Source: Clostridia bacterium (GTDB taxonomy: Bacteria > Bacillota_A > Clostridia > Lachnospirales > Cellulosilyticaceae). From it: a stretch of DNA of 12,644 nt. This document shows, one piece after another, positions 1 to 12,261 of the stretch; within the stretch, counting starts at the first letter, position 1, and each line of letters opens with the position of its first letter. A program made the translations under genes and the position numbers. Under the pieces are notes generated by a model. The model searched no databases. It was not told the origin of the DNA and saw only the letters and a program-made list of their open reading frames with translations. The DNA lies in assembly GCA_029239935.1 (NCBI GenBank), contig JARBTY010000070.1, forward strand, positions 1 through 12,644, in the 5' to 3' direction.

Positions 1-42
1 AGCTGTATCTATAGGAAAAGAGGAGATCAATGTGGTTTATAA
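1..42 (+). CDS. Possible 3' end of an upstream gene (partial)
   Basis: Frame 1 is open from the window edge to a TAA at 40-42 and reads SCIYRKRGDQCGL. If real, its end overlaps the GTG start of the methionine synthase by 11 bases, which would mean translational coupling. In Clostridia the gene before a short metH is often a stand-alone methionine synthase reactivation protein, and I recall some of these ending in a Cys-rich tail with a C-x-Y-R pattern. That is only suggestive with 13 residues. Frame 2 is also open here, so the methionine synthase frame itself could run further upstream. Confidence 0.25.
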   Translation, partial: SCIYRKRGDQCGL

Positions 43-2419
43 CATATTAGGTAAAAAACGTTTATACTTTGATGGGGCCATGGGGACGGTCCTTCAAAAT
101 AGAGGGTTAAAGCTAGGTGAACTGCCAGAGGCTTACAATTTTACACACCCAGAAGTCATTGAAGATATTCATAGAGAGTATTTGAGAGCAGGCGCGCATT
201 TTGTAACAACCAATACTTTTGGAGCCAATCGCTATAAATTAGATAAAGGTCCCTATTCTGTAGAGATGCTTATCAAACAGGCAGCGGCGCTTGCCAAAAG
301 CGCAGCAAAGGAGTTTGCAGATACGTATGTGGCACTGGATGTGGGGCCCAGCGGCAAAGTGCTGCAGCCTATAGGAGATGTTTCTTTTGAAGAAGCTTAT
401 GACGTTTTTAAGGAACAGGTTATAGCAGGAGAACAGGCAGGCTGCGATGCTATTTTGTTTGAGACTTTTACTGATTTATATGAATTAAAAGCAGGTGTTC
501 TGGCAGCCAAAGAAAACACTTCATTACCTATATTTTGTACCATGAGTTTTGAAGAGGGCGGGCGTACATTTTTTGGCACAAGTATACAGTCTATGATTTT
601 GACCCTTGAAGGCCTGGGGGTAAGTGCTCTAGGAGTCAACTGTTCATTAGGTCCCAAACAGTTAAAACCTATAGTGGCTGAGATTATGAAATATGCCTCT
701 GTTCCTGTAATGGTACAGCCCAACGCAGGGATTCCAGCCATGAAGGATGGCGTTGTTCAATATGATATAACACCAGAAGAGTTTGTCTCATGCATGAAAG
801 AATTTGCTGAGCTAGGGGTCAGCATCCTTGGTGGCTGCTGCGGAACCAATGAGAAGTATATCAAAGGGATGACGGATCAAATGAGTACACTTGCTTACAA
901 AAAGCCTGTTAGAAAACAAATAACAGGAGTATGCAGTGCTTCAAAGGCAGTTTATTTTGACGATGTGGTTATTATAGGAGAAAGGCTTAACCCCACAGGT
1001 AAAAAGCTTTTGCAGGCGGCCTTAAGAAGAGGGGATATGGATTATGTACTTGGGGAAGCCATTACCCAGCAAGAGCAAGGGGCACATGTGTTAGATATCA
1101 ATATGGGGCTCCCAGATATAGATGAAGTTTCTATGTTAAGACAAGCGGTTATAGAAGTTCAGAGCCTTGTTAACCTTCCACTTCAGATTGATTCCTCCAA
1201 TGTAAAGGCTTTAGAGGCGGCAGCTAGAATCTATAATGGAAAACCAATTATTAACTCAGTGAATGGTAAAAAGGAAAGCCTAGATACTGTTTTGCCTATT
1301 GCTAAGAAGTATGGGGCTTGTGTTTTGGGCCTTACATTGGATGAAAAAGGAATACCTGCTTCTGCTGAGGAGCGATTAGAAGTGGCTAGAAAAATAGTAG
1401 AGGCTGCCCTTAAAGTAGGTATTCCAAAAGAAGATGTACTTATCGACTGCCTGGTAGTAACAGCCTCTGCCCAGCAGAGTCTTGTTAAAGAAACCTTGAG
1501 GGCAGTAAGACTCGTGAAAGAAGAGCTGGGTGTCAAAACAGTGCTAGGGGTAAGCAATGTCTCCTTTGGACTGCCTAATAGACCACTTATTAATAAAACA
1601 ATGCTCTCTATGGCACTGATGCAAGGTCTGGATGCACCGATTATGAATCCGGGTGATCAAGGGATGACAGAGACCATAGATGCTTATAGAGTGCTTATGG
1701 GTAAAGATATAGATTCAAATGCCTATATAAATCACTACATGGATGTGAAAAATAATGAGGCAGGGGCTGAAAAGCAGAGCGAATCCTCTAAAAATAATGA
1801 TTTAAAACAAGCTATTACCAATGGATTAAAGGAAGAGGCAAGGACTGCGGCTATCCACTGTCTTAAGAGTATGCTGCCACTTCAAATTATTGAAGAGTAC
1901 ATTGTACCAGCCTTAAATGAAGTGGGACAGCTTTATGAAAATCAAACGATATTTTTACCACAGTTGATTAAATCAGCCGAATCAGCCAAAAAAGCTTTTG
2001 AAGTGCTGCAGACAGAACTTATCAAACAAGATGCTGAGTATAGCCTAGAAAAAAATAAAGTGATACTTGCTACAGTATATGGTGATATTCATGATATTGG
2101 AAAAAATATTGTTAAAGTTATCATGGAAAATTATAATTTTGAAGTGATAGATTTAGGGAAAGATGTGCCTAGTGAAAAAGTGGTGCAGGCAGTCAAAGAA
2201 CATCAAGTGAAGATTGTAGGCTTAAGTGCACTGATGACCACTACGGTAACCAGCATGAAAGAGACAATTGTTAGCCTCCGTGAAACCTGTGACGATGTAA
2301 AAATTATAGTGGGGGGAGCGGTACTTACAGAGGACCTAGCTCTTTATGTAGGAGCAGATTATTATGCAAAAGATGCAATGGAAACTGTAAGAATTGCACA
2401 AAGCATTTTAGATAATTAA
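32..2419 (+). CDS. metH: Cobalamin-dependent methionine synthase, short form (Hcy, pterin and B12 domains)
   Basis: Transfers a methyl group from methyltetrahydrofolate through cobalamin to homocysteine, giving methionine in the cytoplasm. Three modules are visible in 795 residues. The homocysteine/Zn barrel covers about 1-290 (FDGAMGT at 13-19, TNTFGAN at 60-66, zinc ligands Cys204, Cys269 and Cys270 in GVNC and GGCCGT). The pterin-binding barrel covers about 310-560 (GERLNPTGKK, DINMG, QIDSSN, NPGDQGM). The B12 module has a helical cap at about 590-665 and a Rossmann part at about 675-795, with the D-x-H-x-x-G motif at 685-690 and His687 as the lower axial cobalt ligand. The C-terminal SAM-dependent reactivation domain of the 1,200-residue E. 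coli enzyme is absent, as is usual in Clostridia and Thermotoga, so reactivation must come from a separate protein. The GTG start at 32 has AGGAG at 21-25, six bases upstream. The frame stays open to the window edge, but the start fits the family. No clear terminator follows. Confidence 0.93.
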   Translation: MVYNILGKKRLYFDGAMGTVLQNRGLKLGELPEAYNFTHPEVIEDIHREYLRAGAHFVTTNTFGANRYKLDKGPYSVEMLIKQAAALAKSAAKEFADTYVALDVGPSGKVLQPIGDVSFEEAYDVFKEQVIAGEQAGCDAILFETFTDLYELKAGVLAAKENTSLPIFCTMSFEEGGRTFFGTSIQSMILTLEGLGVSALGVNCSLGPKQLKPIVAEIMKYASVPVMVQPNAGIPAMKDGVVQYDITPEEFVSCMKEFAELGVSILGGCCGTNEKYIKGMTDQMSTLAYKKPVRKQITGVCSASKAVYFDDVVIIGERLNPTGKKLLQAALRRGDMDYVLGEAITQQEQGAHVLDINMGLPDIDEVSMLRQAVIEVQSLVNLPLQIDSSNVKALEAAARIYNGKPIINSVNGKKESLDTVLPIAKKYGACVLGLTLDEKGIPASAEERLEVARKIVEAALKVGIPKEDVLIDCLVVTASAQQSLVKETLRAVRLVKEELGVKTVLGVSNVSFGLPNRPLINKTMLSMALMQGLDAPIMNPGDQGMTETIDAYRVLMGKDIDSNAYINHYMDVKNNEAGAEKQSESSKNNDLKQAITNGLKEEARTAAIHCLKSMLPLQIIEEYIVPALNEVGQLYENQTIFLPQLIKSAESAKKAFEVLQTELIKQDAEYSLEKNKVILATVYGDIHDIGKNIVKVIMENYNFEVIDLGKDVPSEKVVQAVKEHQVKIVGLSALMTTTVTSMKETIVSLRETCDDVKIIVGGAVLTEDLALYVGADYYAKDAMETVRIAQSILDN

Positions 2420-2462
2420 GACAAAAAACGACGAGAAATTTTGATGAAATAGCAGATAATAT

Positions 2463-2489
2463 TTGATTTTATGCTAAATATAGTATAAA
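2463..2489 (+). promoter_or_regulatory. Weak promoter candidate before the GGDEF gene
   Basis: A TTGATT at 2463-2468 and a TATAAA at 2484-2489 resemble a sigma-A promoter. The spacer is only 15 bases, shorter than the usual 17. The region is AT-rich, so chance matches are likely. It is listed because a separate start is expected for a signalling gene placed after metH. Confidence 0.22.
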
Positions 2490-2542
2490 TTAATAATATG
2501 CATGTGCTCATTGTGGACCGGGTTTTGTAGGTATGCTTATTC

Positions 2543-2560
2543 AGTAAGACTAGCTTTACT
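2543..2560 (+). other. Small hairpin just upstream of the GGDEF ribosome site
   Basis: AGTAAG (2543-2548) can pair with TTTACT (2555-2560) around a six-base loop, with one G-T pair. It ends two bases before the AGGGGGGAG ribosome site (2563-2571). A competing stem pairs CTTA (2536-2539) with TAAG (2545-2548), so the two cannot form together. The stems are short. I see no match to a known riboswitch, including the c-di-GMP classes. Confidence 0.2.
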
Positions 2561-2577
2561 TTAGGGGGGAGCGAAAA

Positions 2578-3639
2578 ATGGATAGTGAATTGGTAAAACA
2601 AAAGGAACTAGCAATAGAATATTTGGAGGTAGAACTTCAGCAGCAAAGAGGTATGTTGTGGCTGCTAGGGGAAATTATGAAGGAAGCTGTTAATATCACT
2701 TCATTTAAGCAGCTGATGTCTATACTGACAGATATGCTGATGGGAGTAATGGGGGTCACAACTTGCTATCTCATCATAGCCCATGAGAATGATCACAAAG
2801 TTTATTTTAGAAGTGTGGAACTCAAAAATGATTTTAGAGAGATAAAAGTAAATCATATGCCCGATTTTCTTAAAAATTTAAAAGGTTCATATACATTTTT
2901 ATCAGAAGAGATAACTAGCCCCCTCATTGAAACGATGGGAGTGCCCTTATCAAGACTGGCTGTACCCCTCAAAAATTTTAATGATAATACTTCCTTTGGG
3001 GCGTTGGTATTAGAGCATGAGGAACCTAATTTTTTCACAGATAATACCATTGTTTTTTTTGAAACATTAACCATATTTATTTCTATTAATGCTCAAAACT
3101 CCAGGCTTCTTCAAAGCGTTTCAAAGGAATCCCACACAGATCCCTTAACAGGAGCTTATAACAGAAGACATCTTCAAAAGGCCCTGGATAAAGTCTATAA
3201 GGCCAAGCATGTCATGACTGTAGCTGTCATAGATACAGATAACTTTAAGGCTGTTAATGATTTGTTAGGACATCTAAAAGGGGATACAGTGCTTAAAGCG
3301 ATTTCGCAGTTAGCCAGAGGATGCGTAAGGGAATACGGCGGAGAAGTGGTACGGTACGGGGGAGATGAGTTCGTAATACTCATTCCTGTCCCACTGGAAG
3401 AGGCCATACATATTTTGGAAGAATTCAGGCGCTCCATTTATTATATACGACTAACTTATGACATAGATGTACCTATTACAGTAACTTTAGGAGCTTGCTC
3501 CTATCCAGATATGGTGACAGATCCGCATCACGCAGTCAGAGCAGCAGACAATGCACTGATAAGAGGTAAGATGACAGGGAAAAATAGAGTTGTATTGGCC
3601 ATAGAAGAAGATATAGAAAAAGGCAGAGCTGCAAAATAA
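2578..3639 (+). CDS. Soluble diguanylate cyclase with GAF-like sensor and GGDEF domain
   Basis: Predicted to make cyclic di-GMP from two GTP in the cytoplasm. There are 353 residues with no signal peptide or membrane segment. A short helical lead (about 1-35, possibly coiled coil) precedes a GAF-like sensor at about 36-172 (pattern GALVLEHEE near 141-149). The GGDEF domain covers about 183-343. The domain opening DPLTGAYNRRHL is intact, as is the metal and substrate segment IDTDNFKAVND with Asp219, Asn227 and Asp228. The active-site signature GGDEF lies at 261-265, so catalysis is likely. The inhibitory RxxD site expected nine residues before GGDEF is replaced by E-Y-G-G (252-255), so product inhibition through that site is not expected. 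No EAL or HD-GYP domain is fused. The ATG has a strong AGGGGGGAG site six bases upstream. The GAF ligand cannot be told from sequence. Confidence 0.9.
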   Translation: MDSELVKQKELAIEYLEVELQQQRGMLWLLGEIMKEAVNITSFKQLMSILTDMLMGVMGVTTCYLIIAHENDHKVYFRSVELKNDFREIKVNHMPDFLKNLKGSYTFLSEEITSPLIETMGVPLSRLAVPLKNFNDNTSFGALVLEHEEPNFFTDNTIVFFETLTIFISINAQNSRLLQSVSKESHTDPLTGAYNRRHLQKALDKVYKAKHVMTVAVIDTDNFKAVNDLLGHLKGDTVLKAISQLARGCVREYGGEVVRYGGDEFVILIPVPLEEAIHILEEFRRSIYYIRLTYDIDVPITVTLGACSYPDMVTDPHHAVRAADNALIRGKMTGKNRVVLAIEEDIEKGRAAK

Positions 3640-3723
3640 TATACATAGAGTTTGAAATTATACATATCCTAACGACATAAGAGAATCTATAAAAAATCCG
3701 ATATATAAAAAGTAGTTTTAAAA

Positions 3724-3750
3724 ATTTGTTTATGTCATATAGTGACAAAT
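3724..3750 (+). promoter_or_regulatory. 27-base imperfect palindrome over the candidate -35 region
   Basis: ATTTGT (3724-3729) is the reverse complement of ACAAAT (3745-3750), and a T-G pair extends the arms. A nested pair, GTCA (3734-3737) and TGAC (3743-3746), also reads as an inverted repeat. The element covers the -35-like GTGACA at 3742-3747, the position of a repressor operator. The factor is unknown. AT-rich DNA yields such repeats by chance. Confidence 0.3.
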
Positions 3751-3770
3751 GTTTACAATTGTGATATTTT
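3742..3770 (+). promoter_or_regulatory. Candidate sigma-A promoter for the wecB-atp operon
   Basis: GTGACA (3742-3747) matches the -35 consensus at five of six positions, and TATTTT (3765-3770) matches the -10 at four of six. The spacer is exactly 17 bases. Transcription would begin near 3777, leaving a leader of about 85 bases before the wecB start. This is the best promoter-like pair in the 225 non-coding bases between the GGDEF gene and wecB. No convincing terminator for the GGDEF gene lies upstream of it. Confidence 0.42.
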
Positions 3771-3776
3771 AAACAA
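3759..3776 (+). promoter_or_regulatory. Rex-like operator candidate over the -10 region
   Basis: TTGTGATATTTTAAACAA has the TTGT...ACAA ends and 18-base length of Rex sites. It matches 11 of the 14 defined positions of the clostridial form TTGTTAAN4TTAACAA, and its left half TTGTGA fits the Bacillus form. Rex represses at low NADH/NAD+ ratio. The site overlaps the candidate -10 element, where binding would block transcription. The inner positions are not palindromic, so this is a weak candidate. Confidence 0.25.
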
Positions 3777-3864
3777 TGTACATGTAAAAATCTATCACTA
3801 TTTTTGCTAAGATAGTATGAATGTAATTGAAAACAATCTTGAAGAAATCAAGGAGTAACAAGTG

Positions 3865-5019
3865 ATGAATAAAATCAAAGTGATGAGTATATTTGGCACA
3901 AGGCCAGAGGCAGTAAAGATGGCGCCTCTTGTCAAAGTCTTAGAGCAAAATGAAGAGATAGAAAGCATTGTATGTGTGACAGCACAGCATAGAGAGATGC
4001 TGGATCAAGTGCTTGATATATTTGAGCTGGGTACACAATATGATCTGGATATCATGACCCAGAGGCAGACGCTGACGGGGATTACAGTGAGAGTTTTAAA
4101 AGGCCTTGAAGAAGTTTTAGAACAGGCTAAGCCAGATATGGTACTCGTTCATGGTGATACAACCACTTCTTTTGTAGCAGCTTTAGCAGCTTTTTATAAG
4201 CAGATAAAGGTAGGACATGTAGAAGCAGGTCTTAGGACATACAATCGTTATGAACCTTTTCCTGAAGAGATGAATAGAAAGCTTACAGGGTCACTGGCTA
4301 ATCTGCATTTTTCGCCTACGCCGCTAGCTAAAGCCAATTTGCTTAAAGAACACGTAGAGGAAGAAAGTATTTTTGTCACAGGTAATACGGTTATTGATGC
4401 ACTTAAGACAACAGTAGAAGATGCGTATAAGTTTACGGTAGAAGAGCTTAATACTATAGATTACACCAATAAAAAGGTGATTACAATGACAGCACACCGA
4501 AGAGAAAACTTAGGAGAACCCCTTAGAAACATCTGTGAGGCGGTGCGGGATATTGTACTTCGTAATGAAGATGTAGAAGTTGTTTATGCGGTTCACAAAA
4601 ACCCTGCGGTTAGGGAAGTAGCAGAAGAACTTTTGGGCAACGTGCCAAGGGTACATTTGGTAGAACCACTTGATATAAAAGATATGCATAACCTGATGCG
4701 TAGGTCTTATCTGGTACTTACAGATTCCGGCGGACTACAGGAAGAGGTGCCTTCTTTAGGCAAACCTGTGCTCGTTCTTAGAAATGTGACAGAAAGGCCA
4801 GAAGGTATTGAGGCTGGCACATTAAAGCTTGCAGGTGTACACAAAGAGCAGATTTTTGAGCTAACCCAAGAACTTCTAGAAAATGAAACGCTTTATAGAC
4901 AAATGGCACAAGCCAAAAATCCATTTGGCGACGGTGAGGCATCGGAAAGAATTGTTCAGGCCATCCTGTATCATTTTGATCGCACTAAAGAGAGACCAAA
5001 AGACTATTGCTATAAATAA
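3865..5019 (+). CDS. wecB: UDP-N-acetylglucosamine 2-epimerase (non-hydrolysing)
   Basis: Interconverts UDP-GlcNAc and UDP-ManNAc in the cytoplasm, supplying ManNAc units for wall polymers or surface glycans. The 384 residues match the family length, with the two-lobed GT-B-like fold. Visible landmarks are FGTRPEAVKMAPL (10-22), GDTTT with Asp98, HVEAGLRT with Glu120, PFPEEMNR with Glu134/Glu135, TGNTVID (172-178), TAHRRENLG with His211, and the nucleotide-binding end DSGGLQEE (287-294) followed by RNVTERPE (306-313). These cover the catalytic Asp, Glu and His known in E. coli WecB. AAGGAG at 3850-3855 serves either a GTG at 3862 or the ATG at 3865, and I chose the ATG. The gene lies 36 bases before the atp genes with no terminator between. 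The same linkage is known in Listeria and clostridia, where the gene is also called mnaA. Confidence 0.93.
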   Translation: MNKIKVMSIFGTRPEAVKMAPLVKVLEQNEEIESIVCVTAQHREMLDQVLDIFELGTQYDLDIMTQRQTLTGITVRVLKGLEEVLEQAKPDMVLVHGDTTTSFVAALAAFYKQIKVGHVEAGLRTYNRYEPFPEEMNRKLTGSLANLHFSPTPLAKANLLKEHVEEESIFVTGNTVIDALKTTVEDAYKFTVEELNTIDYTNKKVITMTAHRRENLGEPLRNICEAVRDIVLRNEDVEVVYAVHKNPAVREVAEELLGNVPRVHLVEPLDIKDMHNLMRRSYLVLTDSGGLQEEVPSLGKPVLVLRNVTERPEGIEAGTLKLAGVHKEQIFELTQELLENETLYRQMAQAKNPFGDGEASERIVQAILYHFDRTKERPKDYCYK

Positions 5020-5055
5020 AAGTAAAGCTAGATGTCTATTATAAGAGGTGAGTAC

Positions 5056-5283
5056 ATGAAAAGAAATAACTGGGCAAGGTCTCTTATGTTGATATCGCAA
5101 TTAGGTATCTCTATGATAACACCTATTTTATTGTGTACAGCTATAGGTATATTTTTAGATGATAAGACCAACAAGGCACCCTTGTTTACAATCCTATTTA
5201 TCTTGCTAGGTGTAGGTGGTGCTTTTAGGAATTTATTTTATATAACAGGCAAAGAGATTAAAAAAGGAGAAAAAGATGAATAA
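5056..5283 (+). CDS. atpZ: AtpZ-family small membrane protein of the ATP synthase operon
   Basis: A 75-residue protein with two membrane helices (about 11-34 and 42-62) joined by the family signature G-x-F-L-D-D (31-36), then a basic R-N-x-x-Y segment and a charged tail. This fits the AtpZ/'ATPase gene 1' family encoded at the head of many atp operons. Family members are linked to c-ring assembly or stability, and in alkaliphilic Bacillus to Mg2+ uptake. They are not core subunits. I chose the ATG at 5056 over an in-frame ATG at 5032, because GAGGTGA at 5045-5051 sits four bases before it. Its last eight bases overlap the next gene, so the two are probably translated together. Confidence 0.82.
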   Translation: MKRNNWARSLMLISQLGISMITPILLCTAIGIFLDDKTNKAPLFTILFILLGVGGAFRNLFYITGKEIKKGEKDE

Positions 5284-5644
5284 AGGTTATCTGAGTAAAA
5301 ACTTTATGCCAATTGCTATGATAGGATTTTCCATAATCGTTTATACTATAGGCATCATGCTGGTGGATGATAAAGTGAGCTGGAGCAAAGGGCTCTTATT
5401 TGGACTTTTATTCTCTCTTCTCAAGCTTAAGCTTATGGAAATGGCATTTAATAAAGCGGTTACCATGCCAGAATCAAAGGCCAAAAACTATGCCACAATG
5501 CATTATATCATAAGATACTTTTTAACGGGCATCATATTAGTAGTTGCAGCAGTTGAACCAAGTATTAACATATTAGGCACCTTTTTTGGTATTGTTTCAA
5601 TGAAAGCGGCAGCTTATATGCAGCTGTTTTTAAAAAATAAATGA
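5276..5644 (+). CDS. atpI: ATP synthase protein I (AtpI)
   Basis: A 122-residue membrane protein with four hydrophobic segments (about 10-30, 36-54, 72-95 and 97-117). The pattern fits the AtpI family (ATP synthase subunit I). AtpI is not part of the mature enzyme. It helps insert and assemble the c ring, and the heteromeric Na+ ring of Acetobacterium woodii was reported to need its own AtpI when made in E. coli. That is notable because this operon also encodes two kinds of c subunit. AAAGGAG lies six bases before the ATG, and the start overlaps the end of the preceding gene. The family is poorly conserved, so position supports the call as much as sequence does. Confidence 0.8.
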   Translation: MNKGYLSKNFMPIAMIGFSIIVYTIGIMLVDDKVSWSKGLLFGLLFSLLKLKLMEMAFNKAVTMPESKAKNYATMHYIIRYFLTGIILVVAAVEPSINILGTFFGIVSMKAAAYMQLFLKNK

Positions 5645-5652
5645 GGCAACTA

Positions 5653-5665
5653 GAGCGATCCGCTC
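5653..5665 (+). other. Short GC-rich hairpin between atpI and atpB
   Basis: GAGCG (5653-5657) and CGCTC (5661-5665) form a perfect inverted repeat with an ATC loop in the 59-base gap. There is no T run behind it, so it is not a normal terminator. A TATAAT at 5674-5679 follows but lacks a recognisable -35 at the proper distance. An RNA-processing or stabilising role is possible. Confidence 0.25.
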
Positions 5666-5703
5666 ATTGCATATATAATTTCGATAGAAAGGGGAGTGAG
5701 TAG

Positions 5704-6956
<1,253 letters not shown>

Positions 6957-6963
6957 GTAGACA

Positions 6964-6975
6964 ATAAAATTTTAT
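6964..6975 (+). other. 12-base perfect AT palindrome between c1 and c2 genes
   Basis: ATAAAATTTTAT is self-complementary and lies in the 41-base gap between the two c genes, six bases before the ribosome site of c2. As RNA it is an unstructured AU-rich segment that could enhance initiation or be cut by an endonuclease. In E. coli an AU-rich segment before atpE boosts translation. The role here is inferred. Confidence 0.3.
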
Positions 6976-6980
6976 GATCT

Positions 6981-6988
6981 TAAGGAGG
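6981..6988 (+). promoter_or_regulatory. Near-ideal ribosome site of the single-hairpin c gene
   Basis: TAAGGAGG is fully complementary to the 16S rRNA 3' end and sits nine bases before the ATG at 6998. Together with ATG, it is the strongest initiation signal in the Fo part of the operon. This fits a subunit needed in many copies per enzyme. Confidence 0.65.
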
Positions 6989-6994
6989 AAGTAA

Positions 6995-7282
<288 letters not shown>

Positions 7283-7312
7283 TAAGAAAAGACGGCATTA
7301 CTCGCATAGAAA

Positions 7313-7329
7313 GGAGGGCGCTTCCCTTT
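7313..7329 (+). other. Hairpin covering the atpF ribosome site and start
   Basis: AGGG (7315-7318) can pair with CCCT (7324-7327) around the loop CGCTT, and two G-T pairs (7313-7314 with 7328-7329) would extend the stem. It covers the GGAGG ribosome site (7313-7317) and the first bases of the TTG start. It is GC-rich against its surroundings. It could hold down subunit b synthesis after the highly expressed c2 gene. The stem is short. Confidence 0.3.
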
Positions 7330-7869
7330 GAATACATCATTTATTACATTATTAGCTGCAGATGAGCCAGGTAAAATTATTGGATTTGGTATAGATTTAC
7401 CTTGGGATCTCATGTTGCAGTGGTTATCGCTGATTGTTATTGTAGTGATTCTTTATAAGTTATTGTTTAAACCAGTTACAGAGTTTTTGGATAAAAGAAA
7501 AGAAGGCATAGCTAAAACAATAGATGAAGCAAAAGGTCAAAAAGCAACTGCTCTTGGGCTAAAAGCTGACTATGAAGCAAAGCTTACTCATATTGAAGAA
7601 GAAGCCAGCCAAATTTTAAAAGATACTAGAGCTAAAGCACTGGTGAGAGAAGAAGAGATTATCAGAGCTGCGAAAGAAGAAGCAGAAGCTATCAAAGCTA
7701 AGGCACTTACTGATATGAAACTTGAAAGAGAACGTATTAAAGATGAACTCAAAAAAGAGATGATAGAAGTATCGACTCTTATGGCTGGTAAATTTGTAAA
7801 GTCTGCTATAGATGAAACAAAACATAATGAGTTTATAGATGAAATTATAAAAGAGATGGGGGATGTACA

Positions 7870-7882
<13 letters not shown>
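7328..7882 (+). CDS. atpF: ATP synthase subunit b (peripheral stalk)
   Basis: Anchors F1 to subunit a as the stator stalk, normally as a dimer. Of 184 residues, a membrane helix at about 27-46 (WDLMLQWLSLIVIVVILYKL) is followed by KPVxEFLDKRKEGI and a long charged, Ala/Glu/Lys-rich coiled coil to about residue 160, as expected for b. The C-terminus ends in EFIDEIIKEMGDVQ, a region that contacts delta. The start is TTG at 7328 with AAGGAGG ten bases upstream. No in-frame ATG occurs until residue 29, inside the membrane helix, so the TTG start is well supported. Its last 13 bases overlap atpH, which implies coupled translation. Confidence 0.93.
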
Positions 7883-9946
<2,064 letters not shown>

Positions 9947-9967
9947 TTAGAAAGAGGGTCAAGCTAA

Positions 9968-12252
<2,285 letters not shown>

Positions 12253-12261
12253 GTGATGAAT

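Noticed and set aside
397..741. Minus-strand ORF of 114 codons inside metH
   Set aside because: It lies fully opposite a clear methionine synthase domain, has no recognisable motif and looks like a shadow of the coding strand. The other minus-strand ORFs in the window were rejected for the same reason.
2420..2460. Rho-independent terminator after metH
   Set aside because: An A-rich run is present but no stable stem followed by a T run.
2420..2577. c-di-GMP or other riboswitch before the GGDEF gene
   Set aside because: No conserved riboswitch core could be found. Only short competing stems are present.
3640..3666. Direct repeat TATACATA, two copies 19 bases apart
   Set aside because: Eight AT-rich bases repeated once in an AT-rich gap is expected by chance, and one copy overlaps the end of the GGDEF gene.
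5674..5679. Internal promoter from the perfect TATAAT before atpB
   Set aside because: There is no -35-like sequence at 16 to 18 bases and no extended -10 TGn, so it is probably chance.
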